Shown here: positions 1-7,186 of the stretch, in pieces
How positions within the stretch are numbered: position 1 is the stretch's first letter
How the letters are laid out: each line of letters opens with the position of its first letter
From: Microcaldota archaeon
Lineage (GTDB): Archaea; Micrarchaeota; Micrarchaeia; Micrarchaeales; Micrarchaeaceae
Direction: 5' to 3'
Assembly: GCA_021812025.1 (NCBI GenBank)
Contig: JAKAPD010000001.1
Location: 1 to 28,952 of the forward strand
Length of the DNA stretch: 28,952 nt
The notes under the pieces: generated by a model
Told to the model about the DNA's origin: nothing
What the model saw: only the letters and a program-made list of their open reading frames with translations
The model's database searches: none
Position numbers and translations under genes: made by a program

Positions 1-1
1 G

Positions 2-334
2 ATGGCGAAGAGGAAGGAGAACATCGCGGAAAAGCAGAAGGAGCTTATGCCCCTAATGAAGGAGAGCATGAAGACGCAGATGAAGTCGATGATAATAGTG
101 CTTCCGGTGTTCCTTCTCATATACTACGGGGCGCTTCCGCTGCTTTTCGGCTCATATGCGGGCCAGCAGATAAACATAGTGATTCCGTTCACTTATTCCG
201 GGCTTTTCTTCTATACTGCATTCATAATGGGCATACTAATAACGATAGGCATACTTATCAGGGACAAGCTGCAATCGAGGAAGTCGAAGCCGCTGCAACC
301 GACAGTCGGCGGCGGGAGCGAACCATCTAAATAG
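2..334 (+). CDS. DUF106 (EMC3/TMCO1-like) membrane protein, 5' partial
   Basis: C-terminal 110 residues of an archaeal DUF106 protein, distantly related to the EMC3/TMCO1/YidC membrane-insertase superfamily. The visible part starts with a charged Lys/Glu/Met-rich amphipathic stretch (about residues 1-28), as DUF106 proteins have between TM1 and TM2. Two hydrophobic segments follow (about 30-50 and 60-85), then a basic hydrophilic tail. The family normally has another N-terminal membrane helix, which is missing here, so the gene most likely begins before the window and the ATG at base 2 is probably internal. Next comes L34e, matching the conserved archaeal order adk-DUF106-L34e-cmk-L14e, which supports the call. 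A role in inserting membrane proteins is known only by homology. Confidence 0.72.
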   Translation: MAKRKENIAEKQKELMPLMKESMKTQMKSMIIVLPVFLLIYYGALPLLFGSYAGQQINIVIPFTYSGLFFYTAFIMGILITIGILIRDKLQSRKSKPLQPTVGGGSEPSK

Positions 335-371
335 CTTACTATACAGATAAATAGCACAGAAGGTGTTCTGA

Positions 372-686
372 TTGCCAAAACCAATGCATAGGTCAACCAG
401 TATCAAGGAAGTGCAGAGGGTGACCAACAAAAGGACCGTCACCCATTACAGGCGAGCGAAAGCGTCATCGCCGCACTGCGCAATCTGCGGAAACGAGCTA
501 AACGGCATAAGCCAGAAAGGTGGCAAGACAAGAAGGACGAACAGCAGGCTATTCGGCGGGGTCCTATGCGCAAAGTGCACAGCCGAGGTCATAAAAATAG
601 AAAGCAGGGTAGAGAACGGGGACATGAAGCTGAGCGACATAGGCATCAAGCACAGGAACTACGTTTTGCAGCTTGTCGCGCACTAA
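372..686 (+). CDS. rpl34e: 50S ribosomal protein L34e
   Basis: Large-subunit ribosomal protein L34e, found in archaea and eukaryotes. The start is TTG at 372, preceded by GGTG at 362-365 as a Shine-Dalgarno element. The protein begins PKPMHRSTS, typical of L34e N-termini. It carries two CxxC pairs (CAIC around residues 36-39 and CAKC around 68-71) forming a zinc-binding site, with the diagnostic FGGVLC segment before the second pair. The C-terminus is somewhat longer than in many relatives. It lies 37 bases after the DUF106 gene and 32 before the CMP kinase, in the usual archaeal gene order, so co-transcription is likely. Confidence 0.88.
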   Translation: MPKPMHRSTSIKEVQRVTNKRTVTHYRRAKASSPHCAICGNELNGISQKGGKTRRTNSRLFGGVLCAKCTAEVIKIESRVENGDMKLSDIGIKHRNYVLQLVAH

Positions 687-718
687 GCTTTAAAAGGGGC
701 TTTTCCGGAGTTTTTCGC

Positions 719-1237
719 ATGAAGATATGCATATCGGGTTTAACGGGCACGGGCAAGACGACGCTCGGGGACGAGCTCGCCAAGGAGCTTGGCATAGAAC
801 ACATCAAGCCGACGTACAAGAGCAAGGTGGCGAGCGATGACGAGCTTCTCAGGTTCCTAAAGAACGCGTCTAAGGCGTACATAAAGGAATTCGATGACGA
901 TATAATAAATAAATCAGACGGAAAAGACTGCATAATAACCACATGGCATTGCCCGTGGATAATAAAAGATGCAACGGTAAGGATATGGCTCGTCTGTGGT
1001 GACAAGGAAAGGATAAGGCGTGAGGCGAAGTCGAGAGGGAAGAGCATAGAATATGCCACAAAATACGTAAAGATGAAGGACAAGCTCTCGCTCGCGCAGT
1101 ATAAAAAGGCGTATGGGAAAGAGTTTGATTACTCGATCATAGACCTTACGATCAACACCGAAAAGGTTTCGCGGGAGAATGTTGTCGCATTGATATCGAT
1201 GTTTGCGCTTCTGAGAGAGAAGAAGAAATTCGTATAG
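719..1237 (+). CDS. cmk: Cytidylate kinase (CMP kinase), archaeal type
   Basis: Small P-loop kinase of 172 residues that would phosphorylate CMP/dCMP with ATP. The P-loop is GLTGTGKTT at residues 7-15. A later WHCPWII segment replaces the usual lid/substrate region, followed by an Arg-rich stretch (ERIRREAKSRGKS) and a DLTINT element near the C-terminus, all arranged as in archaeal Cmk. I chose the ATG at 719. The reading frame is open back to 566, but that part overlaps L34e and would place the P-loop unusually far in. A TATA-like TTTAAAAGG lies about 25 bases upstream, so the gene may also have its own leaderless transcript. Its position between L34e and L14e is the classic archaeal arrangement. 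A related NMP kinase specificity cannot be excluded. Confidence 0.8.
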   Translation: MKICISGLTGTGKTTLGDELAKELGIEHIKPTYKSKVASDDELLRFLKNASKAYIKEFDDDIINKSDGKDCIITTWHCPWIIKDATVRIWLVCGDKERIRREAKSRGKSIEYATKYVKMKDKLSLAQYKKAYGKEFDYSIIDLTINTEKVSRENVVALISMFALLREKKKFV

Positions 1238-1246
1238 AGTGATGAA

Positions 1247-1510
1247 ATGTTGCTGGAAGTAGGAAGAGTGTGCATGAAGAAGTATGGGAGAGATGCAGGT
1301 AGCAGAGCGGTAATAACGGCCGTGCAGGGCAACAGGGTAATGGTCATAACAGCAGAAAGGCCAAAGGAGAGGAAGTGCAACCCGAACCACCTGGAGTTCC
1401 TTAATGAGGTAATAGACGCCAAGAACAAGGAGCTTGTCAACAAGACGCTCGGGATAAAGGAGAAGCAGCCGCGACCAGAAGCTGCGCCGAAAGCCCAGAA
1501 GAAGAAATAA
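1247..1510 (+). CDS. rpl14e: 50S ribosomal protein L14e
   Basis: Ribosomal protein L14e, 87 residues, of the KOW/SH3-like fold. The N-terminus (LLEVGRVCMKKYGRDAG) and the central GNRVMVITAERPKERKCNP segment match archaeal L14e, in which this RNA-binding barrel is followed by a short helix. The C-terminus is a Lys/Ala/Pro-rich tail. The start is set by GTGAT three bases before the ATG. It follows cmk by nine bases. In many archaea the next gene is truB/cbf5 (pseudouridine synthase); here it is a small winged-helix protein instead. Confidence 0.87.
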   Translation: MLLEVGRVCMKKYGRDAGSRAVITAVQGNRVMVITAERPKERKCNPNHLEFLNEVIDAKNKELVNKTLGIKEKQPRPEAAPKAQKKK

Positions 1511-1519
1511 AGTGATAGC

Positions 1520-1768
1520 ATGGGCAAAACGCGTTGCAGCGACTCCAGCGATGACATGAAACAGAAAATTCTAAGCTATCTGGATGATTCCGGCTTGGTT
1601 TCCATGCGGGTCACGGAACTCATGATCGGCACGAGGCTAAACAGGAGCGACCTAACGAGGATGTTGAGAAGCCTTGAGCACCACGGTCTTTTGCGCATAA
1701 AGGAGGGCATCGGCGAAGAGATTGTGGTAATGGAACCGCAATCTGGTTCGCTGCGCGACCTTATGTGA
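1520..1768 (+). CDS. Small winged-helix DNA-binding protein
   Basis: An 82-residue protein with one predicted winged helix-turn-helix. Helix 1 is around residues 12-20 (KQKILSYLDDSG), the HTH around 25-50 (VTELMIGTRLNRSDLTRMLRSLEHHGLL), and a short beta wing follows (RIKEGIGEEIVVME). It has no partner or effector domain, so it is probably a dimeric DNA-binding protein or a nucleoid-type regulator; its target is unknown. GTGAT lies three bases before the ATG. It follows L14e by nine bases, so it is probably co-transcribed with the ribosomal cluster. Its stop directly abuts the stop of the convergent mre11 gene. Confidence 0.6.
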   Translation: MGKTRCSDSSDDMKQKILSYLDDSGLVSMRVTELMIGTRLNRSDLTRMLRSLEHHGLLRIKEGIGEEIVVMEPQSGSLRDLM

Positions 1769-2983
1769 TCAATTCTCAAGGCTGGAAATGTAGTCGTTGA
1801 CCTCTTTCATAATCTTTTCCTTGTTTCCGTTGCTGCTCAGGATCTCGAAGAGCCTTGCGGCGTCGATTCTGTCGTCGAATTTCTGCCCCTTTAGGTTTTC
1901 AAGGAAAGTGCGCATCCCAAGCTCCTTCACCGACGATTCCCCAATCCTGTTGCCGCGAAGTTCTTCTATGTCCTTCTCAAGATCGGGAGTGGTGAGCTTC
2001 GAATAATCTATGTCAAGGTAGCACCTTTCAGAATATCTGGCAGAAAGGGTGTGCAGCGGCATGTCCGCGGTGTTGAACCCATCGGCAACGGTCCCTTCCA
2101 AATAGAGCTTTACTATCGGCTTGTCCTTGTCGGTAGCAAGCGCCTTCTCGATCTCGGATTCGCACTTCTCTACTAGCTCCTTCGGCGCCACGGAATCGAC
2201 TTTTATGTGCCTTGCTACGAATGTCCTGGAAGGTATGGTCTTGAACTCGTAGGTGGCGCTTTTCGTGTCAAACAGAATGAAGCCTTTTTTCTCCTGCTCG
2301 CCATCCTTCAGCTGCGTAAGCACCGTGCTTCCAGGGATCAGGAACTTCTTGCCGTGCACTTCGGCTTCCACTTTGCTGTGTATATGGCCATTGTAATAGA
2401 GGTCAAAGCCTTTCGGCAAATCATCATAGTGTATGAAGTCATCGCTGAAAGGGAGCAGCTCATAGACCGACTGGTGGAACATGAAGACATTGAACGAGCC
2501 GGAAACGGGTTTCGGGCCAAGCCTTTCAAGGACCTCTCTGACGCGCTCCTCCGAGATGCCACCGAGCGCGAACACGGATACGCGCTCACCCTCCTTTTCT
2601 ACAGTCACAGTGGACTCGCTCGCATCGACGAGCAAGCCCGCCAGGCTGAGCAGCTCCAGCACATTCTCCTTTCCTTCGGCTGTCCTTTCATGGGTGCCAG
2701 GTATGGCTATGATGGGCACACGCGTATGAATCTTCTTTCCATCGCCGTTCCTGAAATCCACCACTTGTGCAGCCCAGTGCTTCCTTGAAAGCTCCCTGAA
2801 TATGTTTATCGCCTGGGCGATAACTTCGGGCTTCGGGGCCCTCTTGTCGAATATGTCGCCAGCTATGAGTATCGCATCCGCAGCCGCGCTTGCGGCTTCT
2901 AGCGCCTCTTTTGCTTGCTTGTAAGCGTCATCGTAGAAGCGGTCATAGCCTATGTGCAAATCAGACACAAGCGCCAGCTTCAT
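1769..2983 (-). CDS. mre11: DNA double-strand break repair nuclease Mre11
   Basis: Calcineurin-like metallophosphoesterase of 404 residues, the nuclease subunit of the Mre11-Rad50 complex that processes DNA ends. Metal-binding motifs are SDLHIG (residues 7-12), GDIFD (42-46), GTHE (96-99), a histidine in MFHQS, and NGHIHS. The third motif is normally GNHD/E; here Asn is replaced by Thr97, which is odd because that Asn binds metal in characterised Mre11. The C-terminal half fits the capping and Rad50-binding regions. I chose the ATG at 2983 (TGAT five bases upstream) over a TTG at 2995. A TATA-like box lies at about 3010-3019. In most archaea mre11 sits with rad50, herA and nurA; here rad50 is 18 kb away on the other strand, and herA/nurA are absent from the window. 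Confidence 0.85.
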   Translation of the reverse strand: MKLALVSDLHIGYDRFYDDAYKQAKEALEAASAAADAILIAGDIFDKRAPKPEVIAQAINIFRELSRKHWAAQVVDFRNGDGKKIHTRVPIIAIPGTHERTAEGKENVLELLSLAGLLVDASESTVTVEKEGERVSVFALGGISEERVREVLERLGPKPVSGSFNVFMFHQSVYELLPFSDDFIHYDDLPKGFDLYYNGHIHSKVEAEVHGKKFLIPGSTVLTQLKDGEQEKKGFILFDTKSATYEFKTIPSRTFVARHIKVDSVAPKELVEKCESEIEKALATDKDKPIVKLYLEGTVADGFNTADMPLHTLSARYSERCYLDIDYSKLTTPDLEKDIEELRGNRIGESSVKELGMRTFLENLKGQKFDDRIDAARLFEILSSNGNKEKIMKEVNDYISSLEN

Positions 2984-3009
2984 AGAAATCAGCAATACTT
3001 TTCAATCGG

Positions 3010-3019
3010 AATATTTATC
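3010..3019 (-). promoter_or_regulatory. Putative TATA box for mre11
   Basis: On the minus strand this reads GATAAATATT, about 31 bases before the mre11 ATG at 2983, a usual archaeal spacing for a very short leader. Confidence 0.4.
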
Positions 3020-3041
3020 CCTTTGTTTTTGACTCGTTCTT

Positions 3042-3833
3042 TTATTTCATCTTAGATAGAAACGGATACGCCAGAAGCACGAATATTAAGGCAGCAGCAT
3101 AAGAAATTGCGGTCCCGTAGCCCAAACCAAATAATGGGTAGGTTATGTTGACCGAAATAGCATATACTATAATATTCGCAGACGCGGGCAGCATGGTTTT
3201 TCCGGCTGCCCGGGCAAAGTCTGCCCCTTGGGACCTCGTAAGCAGATACATCGTAGAGAACATTACTGCGGGGAAAGTAGCAAAAATCCCTCCCCACAGA
3301 GGACCAAATGCAGCTGCGATGGCAACAGTTGTCGCCACTATTCCGCCAGAAATCAGTCCGCGCGTAGAGAGCTCGGCCAGCGTGTATTCGGCATTCCTCT
3401 TCTTCATGTGCGTTATATCTAATTTCTTAACTACGACAAGCGTGAGCAGGGCAGTGATTATAACGTATATTATAACGCCTATGATTATGTTAGAATATTG
3501 AAAACCCCCGAGCGGCAGAGCTAGCAGAAACCAAGTAAGCAAAGCAACAGCAAAAGATGCTTTCCCAAATTTTTCCGCAGTTACTATAAAAACAAACAGG
3601 AAAACCGTGTCTATTGCCATTGCAAGTGGCACTATGCTTGCAGAATTGGCTGCAAATTGCGGCGCTTGTGTCAAACCTATAAAAAGTAATGATACTAGGA
3701 TATTAGAGGGTAGATTACCAAATATGCCACCCATTTTCGAACCAAATCTCTCAGCGATTACGGTCACGATCGTTATCCATATCCCAGCAACTATAAAAGA
3801 AAGCAGAATCTCTTCAATAAATAACGGATTCAT
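3042..3833 (-). CDS. Multi-pass membrane protein with internal duplication
   Basis: A 263-residue integral membrane protein with about eight or nine hydrophobic segments. I do not recognise a named family with certainty. It looks like two tandem halves: each contains a glycine-rich GGIF motif followed by a proline (GGIFGNLPSNILVSLL near residues 35-50, and GGIFATFPAVMFSTMY in the second half). A basic loop (KKLDITHMKKRNAEY) separates the halves. Such repeats are typical of transporters with duplicated topology, so transport is possible but unproven. Two ATGs lie six bases apart (3839 and 3833). GAGGT directly abuts the first and is six bases from the second, so I chose 3833. The gene is 61 bases downstream of ridA on the same strand. 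Confidence 0.6.
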   Translation of the reverse strand: MNPLFIEEILLSFIVAGIWITIVTVIAERFGSKMGGIFGNLPSNILVSLLFIGLTQAPQFAANSASIVPLAMAIDTVFLFVFIVTAEKFGKASFAVALLTWFLLALPLGGFQYSNIIIGVIIYVIITALLTLVVVKKLDITHMKKRNAEYTLAELSTRGLISGGIVATTVAIAAAFGPLWGGIFATFPAVMFSTMYLLTRSQGADFARAAGKTMLPASANIIVYAISVNITYPLFGLGYGTAISYAAALIFVLLAYPFLSKMK

Positions 3834-3894
3834 ATTCATACCTCATAGTAAATAGTTATGCGACATTAAGAAAAGCCATATATAAAAAGAAAGC

Positions 3895-4272
3895 CTACAA
3901 CTTTATGGCGACCATGCTTATTTCAAGCTTTGCGCCAAGCGGAAGCTCCTTCACGCATACTGTCTCTCTAGCAGGATAAGGTTTCGAGAAGTAGCTTCCA
4001 TAGATTTCGTTTATTTTCCCATAAAGCGACATATCAGTAACGTAAATCGTCGCCTTGACCACATCGCTGAAATCACCCCCTGCCTCCGCAAGTATTGCTT
4101 TTAGGTTTTTCATTACTTGATGAACCTGCTCCTCCACGGTGCCGTCCAAGAGCTTTCCCTCAGGGGTTAGATAGATTTGGCCGGATGTAAAGATGGCAAG
4201 ATTCCCTGCAATCACTGCCTGCGAATATGGTCCTATCGCTTTCGGTGCGTTTTGCGTCTCTACAACTTCCAT
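3895..4272 (-). CDS. ridA: RidA/YjgF/UK114 family enamine/imine deaminase
   Basis: A 125-residue Rid-family protein, normally a trimer that hydrolyses reactive 2-aminoacrylate and related enamines released by PLP enzymes. Family signatures are visible: AIGPYSQAV near residue 12, FTSGQI, and the C-terminal PARETVCVKELPLGAKLEI, which contains the catalytic Arg and the conserved LP(x)GA(x)LEI segment. Length is standard. Its ATG lies four bases after the stop of the DHH phosphoesterase gene, so it is probably the last gene of a prefoldin beta-DHH-ridA operon. Nothing about its exact substrate can be read from the sequence. Confidence 0.9.
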   Translation of the reverse strand: MEVVETQNAPKAIGPYSQAVIAGNLAIFTSGQIYLTPEGKLLDGTVEEQVHQVMKNLKAILAEAGGDFSDVVKATIYVTDMSLYGKINEIYGSYFSKPYPARETVCVKELPLGAKLEISMVAIKL

Positions 4273-4276
4273 CTTA

Positions 4277-5266
4277 TCATCGATTTCTTGTTTTTTCTAG
4301 TATCCTTTCTATGAACTGGCTCACAAAGTTGTCAGAAGCATTTTTGAGGGGCCCGTATGCGCCCCCTGCTGCGGGATGCCCGCCGCCAGTGCCGCCTATG
4401 GCTTTTGCGACGTCCTGCATTATACGACCCACATGTATATTGTATTTTTTTTCAAGCGGCGGCCTGAGCCTCGCTGAGAACGAGATCTCCTTCTCGCCCA
4501 TGTCGTAGAAGAGCGCGACATCTGCGCCTATCTTTATCGCATAGTCCGCGGCGATGTTCGCATGGGCGTGTGCCTCGCCATGCATGAACAGCAAGCCGTT
4601 TTTAACCTCTGCCTTGGAAGACATTATGTCCTCAATGGACTTCAGCCTCGATTCTGGCTCAGCCACATGCTGCATATTCTCAAGGAGTTCCATGTAGTCA
4701 AATCCCGCAATCTTCAAGAGCTGGCCTATCTGTATGAACGTATCCGGCGTGGCATTCCTGAATTCCGCAGAATCCGAGACAATTCCCGCAAGTAGCACTT
4801 TCGCGATGTTGGAATTGATGCCAAGCCTTGCTTTCGAAATCGCAGCATAGACTATGCTGGTCGCAGAGTTATATGTCTCATTATTGAAATAGTAGATATC
4901 CTTTTTCGCAAGTGGTTTTGGCGCATGGTGGTCTATAATCAGCATCTCGCCAGCGAAATTTTCGAGATTTTCATGGAAAGCGCCGCATTCCTCGAAACTG
5001 TTGACATCTAAGAGCACCACCTTGTCGACCAGCGGGAACCTGTTCTTAACTGATTCAGGGTCGTAGCCGAAATTCTTCATGATGCGCTTTGCGTTCGAGG
5101 TTATTATATCGGGAGTCGCAATGGTCGAATTCTTGAAGAAAGAGGAGAGCGCGATCGCGGAAGCAATAGAATCGGTGTCACCTATGGAATGGAAGGTAAA
5201 GAGCACTCGCTTGCTCTTCCATTCAAGAAGCAGCGACGCAAGCTCCTCAAGGTCTATCGCCTCCAT
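4277..5266 (-). CDS. DHH/DHHA1 family phosphoesterase
   Basis: A 329-residue DHH-superfamily metal-dependent phosphoesterase, the family of RecJ-like, NrnA and DhhP enzymes acting on short oligonucleotides or cyclic dinucleotides. Motif I is HSIGDTDS (residues 26-33), the signature DHH is at 112-114, and the C-terminal DHHA1 domain ends with GTGGGHPAAGGA, a typical substrate-binding loop. There is no obvious extra RNA-binding or CBS domain. Length fits the NrnA-like or archaeal RecJ-like group rather than full RecJ. The ATG is nine bases downstream of the prefoldin beta stop, and ridA follows by four bases, so the three form an operon. Substrate unknown; nano-RNA or pAp phosphatase are the main options. 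Confidence 0.83.
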   Translation of the reverse strand: MEAIDLEELASLLLEWKSKRVLFTFHSIGDTDSIASAIALSSFFKNSTIATPDIITSNAKRIMKNFGYDPESVKNRFPLVDKVVLLDVNSFEECGAFHENLENFAGEMLIIDHHAPKPLAKKDIYYFNNETYNSATSIVYAAISKARLGINSNIAKVLLAGIVSDSAEFRNATPDTFIQIGQLLKIAGFDYMELLENMQHVAEPESRLKSIEDIMSSKAEVKNGLLFMHGEAHAHANIAADYAIKIGADVALFYDMGEKEISFSARLRPPLEKKYNIHVGRIMQDVAKAIGGTGGGHPAAGGAYGPLKNASDNFVSQFIERILEKTRNR

Positions 5267-5274
5267 CGAACCAT

Positions 5275-5610
5275 TTACTTCTCTACTTTCAGCGCAGCTG
5301 TTATCTGCTCGCGCAGCGCCCTTTCCCTCTTCGAAAGCTCATCATTCTGCTTGTTTATTATGCTGAGCCTCATTTCAATAGTGTCTTGCTTTTCCTTTAT
5401 GTTTTTGAGCGCAGCGTCTTTGGTGCTCTCCACTATGGCTCCCCCTACTGCAGTATAGACTTTGCCCGTGGCTTTCTCGATCTCAGCCAAAGCCTCTTTG
5501 TTCTCCTCTCTCTGCGCGCCGAACTGCTCCTTCTGCATAGCGAGAGTCTGAAGCTGCTCCTGTATCATTTGATAGTCCCTTGTGAGTTTCTCCAACTCTT
5601 CTCTTTCCAT
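5275..5610 (-). CDS. pfdB: Prefoldin beta subunit
   Basis: A 111-residue beta-class prefoldin subunit. Archaeal prefoldin is an alpha2-beta4 hexamer that passes unfolded proteins to the thermosome. The N-terminal (EELEKLTRDYQMIQEQLQT) and C-terminal (about residues 75-105) regions are heptad-patterned coiled coils around a central beta hairpin (GKVYTAVGGAIVE), the standard beta-subunit layout. I chose the ATG at 5610 because AGTGAT lies three bases upstream; an upstream in-frame start at 5628 would add six residues before the coiled coil. It heads the group with the DHH phosphoesterase and ridA. The alpha subunit is not in this window. Confidence 0.87.
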   Translation of the reverse strand: MEREELEKLTRDYQMIQEQLQTLAMQKEQFGAQREENKEALAEIEKATGKVYTAVGGAIVESTKDAALKNIKEKQDTIEMRLSIINKQNDELSKRERALREQITAALKVEK

Positions 5611-5723
5611 AAAATCACTAAGTAGCACAATTATACCTATTTGAAGGATTTTATTACTTTGCGTGCTCCGTCAAAATGTATAAATCCGGAAGGAAAGTGA
5701 GCAATGGCATAAACAGGAGCGCT

Positions 5724-6818
5724 TCAGCGGTCAGTTTCGCCAAAGATTATATCTAGGCTCCCGAAGATGGCGAACAGGTCCGCAAACTTCTCCCCCTCTG
5801 CGATTTTCGGGAGCACCGCCATGTTTATGAAGCCTGGCGCGCGCAGCGATATCCTGTAAGGCTTCTGCTTATCTGGTATCATGTATATGAGCCCCTCGCC
5901 CTTCGGCAACTCTCTTGAGACGACCACAGTATCGGGCTTGGCGGGCGAACCTATGAGCTTTATCGGCGCACCAACATCGTCGCCCTCCGGCATCATCCTA
6001 AGGCACTGCCTTATGATCCTTATGCTCTCGAATATCTCCTCATAGCGTACCCTGTACCTGTCGTAGCTGTCCCCGTTTCGCTTAACGGGCAAACTAAAGC
6101 TGATCTTATTGTAGAAGTAGTAAGGCTTCGACTTCCTTGTATCTTCTTCGACTCCGGATGCCCTTAACACCGGCCCTGTTACGCCGTAGTTTATCGCATC
6201 CTTCTTGCTAAGTACCCCTATTCCCTTTAGCCTTTCCATGAAAATCGGATTTGCATCAAGGACGTCTTCATATTCTGCAACTTTCTTCCCAAGGTAATCG
6301 CAGAGCGCATAGGCCCTATCGACAAAATCCGGCGGCAAAGCCCTTTGCAGGCCTCCGAGCCTGAAATTGAGGTAAAACATTCGCTGGCCGGCTACGTCTT
6401 CGAGCAGCTTAAGGACTTTCGCTCTTTCCCTGAAGCACCACATGAATACCGTGTACATTTGGCCGATGTCGTTGCACAGCGTACCGATCCAGAGAAGATG
6501 GTTTGCTATCCTTTGGAACTCTATTAGGGCCATGCGCGCCCATTGCGCGCGCTCCTTCACCGGCGTCCCCATCGCTTCTTCGACGGCCGCTACGTAAAGC
6601 TCATCCCAGCTCATGGCCGAGACATAGTCGAGTTTTTCCATGTACGATGGATTCTGCATGTACATTCTGGTTTCGCAGAGCTTCTCCACGCCCCTGTGCA
6701 GGAAACCTATGTGCGGCTCCACGTTCTTTATTGTGTCTCCATCGACATCCACTACCATCCTTAGCACGCCGTGCGTGCCCGGGTGTATCGGCCCCACATT
6801 TATTCTCATCATGGGCAT
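5724..6818 (-). CDS. nuoD: NADH-quinone oxidoreductase subunit D (49 kDa)
   Basis: A 364-residue complex I 49-kDa subunit. It helps form the quinone site together with NuoB at the end of the Fe-S chain. Recognisable features are the N-terminal GPIHPGTHG (normally GPQHPATHG), HIGFLHRG(V)EKL, ERA near the middle, RLGGLQRALPPDF, the YDRYRVR segment, and the C-terminal GSLDIIFGETDR, which matches the family end closely. The Cys pairs of hydrogenase large subunits are absent, so this belongs to a respiratory complex and not a hydrogenase. The ATG overlaps the nuoC stop by one base (TGATG), with AAGGTGG five bases upstream. No nuoH or later subunit follows; the strand is empty for about 110 bases and then pfdB begins. 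The electron donor (NADH, ferredoxin or other) is not shown by these subunits. Confidence 0.92.
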   Translation of the reverse strand: MPMMRINVGPIHPGTHGVLRMVVDVDGDTIKNVEPHIGFLHRGVEKLCETRMYMQNPSYMEKLDYVSAMSWDELYVAAVEEAMGTPVKERAQWARMALIEFQRIANHLLWIGTLCNDIGQMYTVFMWCFRERAKVLKLLEDVAGQRMFYLNFRLGGLQRALPPDFVDRAYALCDYLGKKVAEYEDVLDANPIFMERLKGIGVLSKKDAINYGVTGPVLRASGVEEDTRKSKPYYFYNKISFSLPVKRNGDSYDRYRVRYEEIFESIRIIRQCLRMMPEGDDVGAPIKLIGSPAKPDTVVVSRELPKGEGLIYMIPDKQKPYRISLRAPGFINMAVLPKIAEGEKFADLFAIFGSLDIIFGETDR

Positions 6819-7186
6819 CAGTCCACCTTATTGTAATCTTTGCCCCAGACAAAGCTCTTCCTAAGGGGTGCATCCGTGCCGTCCCATTCCTCGAGGAGCA
6901 GGCGTTTCGCATCCCGGTTGTTTATCCTTATCCCGAACATTTCCGAAAGTTCCCGCTCGTACCAGTCTGCCGCTTTGTACAGGTGCATTATGCTGTCTAC
7001 GTCAGCCTCTTTTGGGTCAAGCTTGACCGTTATTATCTTCTCCTCTTTTGTACCGGTATGAAACAGAATATAGACTACCTCAAGGTAAGTGTTATAGTCC
7101 ACGGCTGTTATCTTCTTAAGATAATCAAACCCCTTGCTCTTCAGCCCCTCTAATGTTTTCGCTAAGATTTCTTTCCCTACTTCCAT
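6818..7186 (-). CDS. nuoC: NADH-quinone oxidoreductase subunit C (30 kDa)
   Basis: A 122-residue subunit C of the complex I peripheral arm. The family signature is visible as DWYERELSEMFGIRINNRDA, followed by LLLEEWDGTDAPLRKSF; the canonical form ends in GHPDLRR and PLRKD, so the loop is altered but aligned. It is shorter than bacterial NuoC but in the archaeal range. I chose the ATG at 7186, which has AGGT seven bases upstream; a TTG at 7201 is also possible. The gene starts inside the end of nuoB: the two reading frames share 62 bases (7125-7186), unusually long for co-transcribed genes, so their translation is probably coupled. Confidence 0.87.
   Translation of the reverse strand: MEVGKEILAKTLEGLKSKGFDYLKKITAVDYNTYLEVVYILFHTGTKEEKIITVKLDPKEADVDSIMHLYKAADWYERELSEMFGIRINNRDAKRLLLEEWDGTDAPLRKSFVWGKDYNKVD

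Noticed and set aside
2207..2788. Open frame of 193 codons on the plus strand inside mre11
   Set aside because: It lies antisense to conserved Mre11 metal motifs, has no ribosome-binding site and no recognisable domain.
6503..7153. Open frame of 216 codons on the plus strand across nuoD and nuoC
   Set aside because: It is antisense to two well-conserved complex I genes and has an irregular Arg/Pro/Ser composition with no family resemblance.
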